Of a DNA stretch of 64,000 nucleotides, positions 63,941 to 64,000 are shown piece after piece; within the stretch, counting starts at the first letter, position 1; the number at the start of each line of letters is the position of its first letter. The notes below the pieces were generated by a model. The model was not told the DNA's origin, ran no database searches, and was given only the letters and a program-made list of their open reading frames with translations. The DNA is from Streptomyces violaceorubidus (GTDB taxonomy: Bacteria; Actinomycetota; Actinomycetes; Streptomycetales; Streptomycetaceae): positions 1 to 64,000 of the forward strand of contig NZ_JODM01000032.1 in NCBI RefSeq assembly GCF_000717995.1, given 5' to 3'. Made by a program: the position numbers and the translations under genes.

Positions 63941-64000
63941 TCAGTCGGCGAGCACCGAAGCGGTCCGCCGCTCGCTCGCCGCCTGCTCGATCCGGTCCCG
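63941..64000 (-). CDS. 3' end of whiE ORFVI-like gene (aromatase/cyclase), partial
   Basis: Only the last 19 codons and the TGA are in the window (ending RTASVLAD). The open frame reaches the edge and the stop is 32 nt before the cyclase start, as expected for whiE ORFVI followed by ORFVII. The identity is inferred from gene order, since too little sequence is visible for a domain match. Confidence 0.5.
   Translation of the reverse strand, partial: RDRIEQAASERRTASVLAD

Overview
The window looks like a core-chromosome segment of a Streptomyces. GC content and GC3 are very high, GTG and TTG starts are common, and TTA codons are almost absent. The gene complement is typical of the genus: a family 2B encapsulin with a prenyl transferase, Ni superoxide dismutase with its maturation protease, the fused SucA/Kgd, an HspR-controlled lon, a conservon, Ku with a stand-alone LigD polymerase, and the distal end of a whiE-type spore-pigment cluster at the right edge. 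From memory (no search was run), the order resembles the S. coelicolor stretch from about SCO5250 (sodN SCO5254, malic enzyme SCO5261, sucA SCO5281, lon SCO5285, ligD/ku SCO5308/5309) to whiE (SCO5314 onward).

Layout. 0-4 kb: end of an amidase gene, then encapsulin plus prenyl transferase and a DHFR-like reductase. 4-6.7 kb: sodN/sodX divergent pair, CGNR regulator, methyltransferase. 6.7-9.4 kb: polar amino-acid ABC transporter (leftward operon). 10-13.3 kb: malic enzyme, quinone-reductase-like enzyme, and a small HTH/Clp-N pair with tandem operators. 13.4-16 kb: PadR plus DUF4097 operon and a small DUF6104 protein.

16.1-27.9 kb is the notable region. Seven co-directional genes encode a trypsin-co-occurring small protein, a trypsin-like protease with a VMAP-type C-terminus, a MoxR AAA+ ATPase carrying the only TTA codon I found, a SAV_2336-type protein with a vWA-like domain, a short FxsA-like precursor peptide, a stand-alone HExxH peptide hydroxylase overlapping it by 4 nt, and a TIR-like/NB-ARC/TPR STAND protein of the FxSxx-COOH-system type. 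This joins a VMAP-MoxR-vWA conflict module to a RiPP module that has no radical-SAM enzyme nearby. The precursor has a W-x-S-x-x motif that is internal, followed by 32 more residues.

28-40 kb: sucA, a two-component system, a spermidine-synthase-like protein, lon behind a HAIR operator, a GH25 lysozyme, MarR and PP2C-like proteins. 40-47 kb: a conservon (cvnABCD) followed by a StyA-type flavin monooxygenase. 47-57 kb: NlpC/P60 hydrolase, TetR, AurF-like diiron oxygenase, Uma2 nuclease, PBP/SEDS pair, SH3-like protein, orphan kinase with lipoprotein, phosphatase. 57-64 kb: NERD protein, ligD-polymerase and ku (divergent, with a palindrome between), small secreted proteins, and the last two genes of the whiE-like cluster.

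No tRNA, rRNA, IS element, CRISPR array or phage module was recognised. Intergenic hairpins with long perfect stems mark most convergent gene ends.
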